Shown here: positions 62,518 to 64,000 of the stretch, one piece after another
Position numbering within the stretch: position 1 is the first letter of the stretch
How the letters are laid out: every line of letters begins with the position of its first letter
Source: Comamonadaceae bacterium
GTDB taxonomy: Bacteria; Pseudomonadota; Gammaproteobacteria; Burkholderiales; Burkholderiaceae_C
Direction of reading: 5' to 3'
Assembly: GCA_947456305.1 (NCBI GenBank)
Contig: CANGPN010000001.1
Location: forward strand, 1-64,000
Length of the DNA stretch: 64,000 bases
Translations under genes and position numbers: made by a program
Notes under the pieces: model-generated
The model's database searches: none
The model's input: only the letters and a program-made list of their open reading frames with translations
Told to the model about the DNA's origin: nothing

Positions 62518-64000
62518 TCACATTCCTGCGTAATTAGGACCGCCGCCGCCTTCGGGCGTGACCCACACAATATTTTGCGTCGGGTCTTTGATGTCACAGG
62601 TTTTGCAATGCACGCAGTTTTGTGCGTTGATTTGCAAGCGGTCTGCGCCATCGTCTGATTTCACATATTCATACACACCTGCCGGGCAATAGCGACCTTC
62701 GGGCCCGTCATACTGACTGAGGTTGATGGACACAGGCACGCTGTCGTCTTTCAAGGTCAAGTGCGCCGGTTGGTTTTCTTCGTGGTTGGTGTTGCTGATG
62801 AACACGCTGGAGAGTTTGTCAAACGACAACACACCATCAGGCTTGGGATAAGCAATGCGCGTGCTGTGCGCCGCTTGGTTCAAAGACTGGTGATCGGCTT
62901 TGTGGTTGTGAATCGTCCATGGCGGTGTGCTGATGCCGATTTTCGGCAAAAACCATTGCTCTATGCCAGTCATCAAGGTGCCAATGAGCTTGCCTTTTTT
63001 GAACCAGTTTTTGAAATTGCGGGTCTGGTGCAGTTCGGTGTGGAGCCAGCTCTTTTCAAATGCTTTGGGGTAGGCGCTTAACTTGTCGTGCTCGCGTCCG
63101 GATTGCAAAGCTTCAAACGCCGCATCTGCAGCCAGCATGCCGGACTTGATAGCTGCATGGCTGCCTTTGATGCGTGCCGCATTCAAAAAGCCAGCGTCGC
63201 AGCCTAGCAATGCGCCGCCGTCAAACACCAAGTCGGGCAGTGCTTGTGGTGTGCCATTGTTGATAGCGCGTGCGCCGTAGCCAATGCGCTTGCCGCCCTT
63301 GAGGTGTTTGGCAATCGAGGGGTGTGTTTTCCATCGTTGCATTTCTTCGAACGGGCTCATGTACGGGTTGCGGTAATCCAGCCCCAGTACAAAACCTAAG
63401 GTGACTTTGTTGTCTTCCAAGTGATAGAGAAACCCGCCGCCGAAACTCTCATCAGCGATAGGCCAGCCGGAGGTGTGCACCACCAAACCGGGTTTTGCCA
63501 AAGCAGGGTCTACTTCCCAGAGTTCTTTGATGCCGATGGCAAAAGTTTGTGTGTCTTTGCCTTTGTCCAAGCCGAAGTGTTGAATCAGTTGTTTGCCCAA
63601 GTGGCCGCGTGCGCCTTCGGCGAACAAGGTGTATTTGGCGTTCAACTCCATGCCGAGTTGGAAGTTGTCAGTCGGCTCGCCGTCTTTGCCCAATCCCACA
63701 TGACCGGTGGCCACGCCGCGCACTGCACCAGCTTTGTTGTACAAAATTTCAGCTGCGGTGAAGCCTGGAAAAATATCTACGCCTAAGTTTTCTGCTTGCT
63801 GTGCCATCCACTTCACCACATTGCTGAGCGAGACCACGTAGCAGCCGTCGTTGTGGAAATTGCGTGGCATCAGCCAGCCCGGTGTGGCGGTATGACTTGT
63901 TTCCGACAAGACCAGCAATTCATCGCCGCTCACGGCTTGCGACAAAGGTGCACCGAGTTCTTTCCAATCGGGAAACAATTCGTTCATTGCGCGTGGGTCC
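62518..64000 (-). CDS. Electron-transfer flavoprotein-ubiquinone oxidoreductase (5' end outside window)
   Basis: ETF-QO takes electrons from electron-transfer flavoprotein (fatty-acid and amino-acid oxidation) to ubiquinone. The visible 490 or so residues lack the N-terminal FAD Rossmann motif, which lies past the right edge; codons before the first visible methionine read DPRA, matching the family's DPRAL-ELxPDW. Diagnostic parts: HNDGCYVVSLSNVVKWMA, GCDAGFLNAARIKGSHAAIKSGM and the [4Fe-4S] motif CVHCKTCDIKDPTQNI, closing VTPEGGGGPNYAGM. Confidence 0.95.
   Translation of the reverse strand, partial: DPRAMNELFPDWKELGAPLSQAVSGDELLVLSETSHTATPGWLMPRNFHNDGCYVVSLSNVVKWMAQQAENLGVDIFPGFTAAEILYNKAGAVRGVATGHVGLGKDGEPTDNFQLGMELNAKYTLFAEGARGHLGKQLIQHFGLDKGKDTQTFAIGIKELWEVDPALAKPGLVVHTSGWPIADESFGGGFLYHLEDNKVTLGFVLGLDYRNPYMSPFEEMQRWKTHPSIAKHLKGGKRIGYGARAINNGTPQALPDLVFDGGALLGCDAGFLNAARIKGSHAAIKSGMLAADAAFEALQSGREHDKLSAYPKAFEKSWLHTELHQTRNFKNWFKKGKLIGTLMTGIEQWFLPKIGISTPPWTIHNHKADHQSLNQAAHSTRIAYPKPDGVLSFDKLSSVFISNTNHEENQPAHLTLKDDSVPVSINLSQYDGPEGRYCPAGVYEYVKSDDGADRLQINAQNCVHCKTCDIKDPTQNIVWVTPEGGGGPNYAGM

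Overview
The window looks like chromosomal DNA of a betaproteobacterium, most likely order Burkholderiales (family not resolved). The basis is the combination of a ccoI-ccoS-ccoN-O-Q-P-G cbb3-oxidase cluster followed by fnr and hemN, a paired cphA'/cphA cyanophycin locus with its ABC exporter and DUF1854 partner, the queG/tsaE/amiC and mutL/miaA neighbourhood, and a 6S RNA beside zapA. This assignment rests on recognised families and gene order, not on a database search. No tRNA, rRNA, CRISPR array, prophage or intact insertion sequence was seen.

Layout. 1-9653: the 3' part of a giant secreted or surface protein made of about 25 VCBS-type repeats, three of which carry extra material in the same loop (one insert is LamG-like). 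9671-14312 (minus): rluA-like, miaA, a Bcr/CflA-type drug exporter and mutL, tightly packed. 14442-18392: dedA, then amiC and tsaE (minus) and queG (plus, divergent from tsaE). 18466-19362: an unidentified outer-membrane barrel protein.

19561-32019 is a micro-aerobic respiration block: copper ATPase ccoI, ccoS, the cbb3 oxidase ccoNOQP, ccoG and a FixH/CcoH-like protein, an aromatic-acid-type MFS carrier, fnr, hemN, a SafE-like membrane protein and a universal stress protein. FNR-type boxes lie before ccoI, ccoN and uspA, each with a -10-like hexamer at exactly the spacing of a class II FNR promoter. A fourth, weaker box lies between fnr and hemN. The SafE-like gene is interrupted in frame by a REP-like palindrome.

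32034-33976 is a scar where two 5'-truncated genes meet head to head: the tail of a long-chain acyl-CoA ligase and the C-terminal half of an MmeI/Eco57I-type DNA methyltransferase. 34124-36953 holds small accessory genes (LMW-PTP, DUF3429, a small periplasmic protein, DUF393, DUF427, an adhesin-E-like secreted protein). 36957-45988 is the cyanophycin locus: cphA and a cphA2-like paralogue on the minus strand, diverging from an ABC exporter, DUF1854, a small secreted protein and a CapA-family protein.

45977-49807 (minus) is grpE-dnaK-dnaJ behind a good sigma-32 promoter. 49951-53307 (minus) holds a TauE/SafE permease, an oxalyl-CoA-synthetase-like ligase and a ketopantoate-reductase-like enzyme. 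53335-54038 (minus) is zapB-like, zapA and the 6S RNA. A cobalamin riboswitch (about 54150-54340) precedes a five-gene vitamin B12 uptake operon (btuB, a leaderless BtuF-like protein, btuF, btuC, btuD), which fits the B12-dependent QueG encoded earlier. The window ends with a DUF2783 gene, nth, a class I aminotransferase, a stand-alone gcvH and the 3' part of an ETF-ubiquinone oxidoreductase that runs off the right edge.
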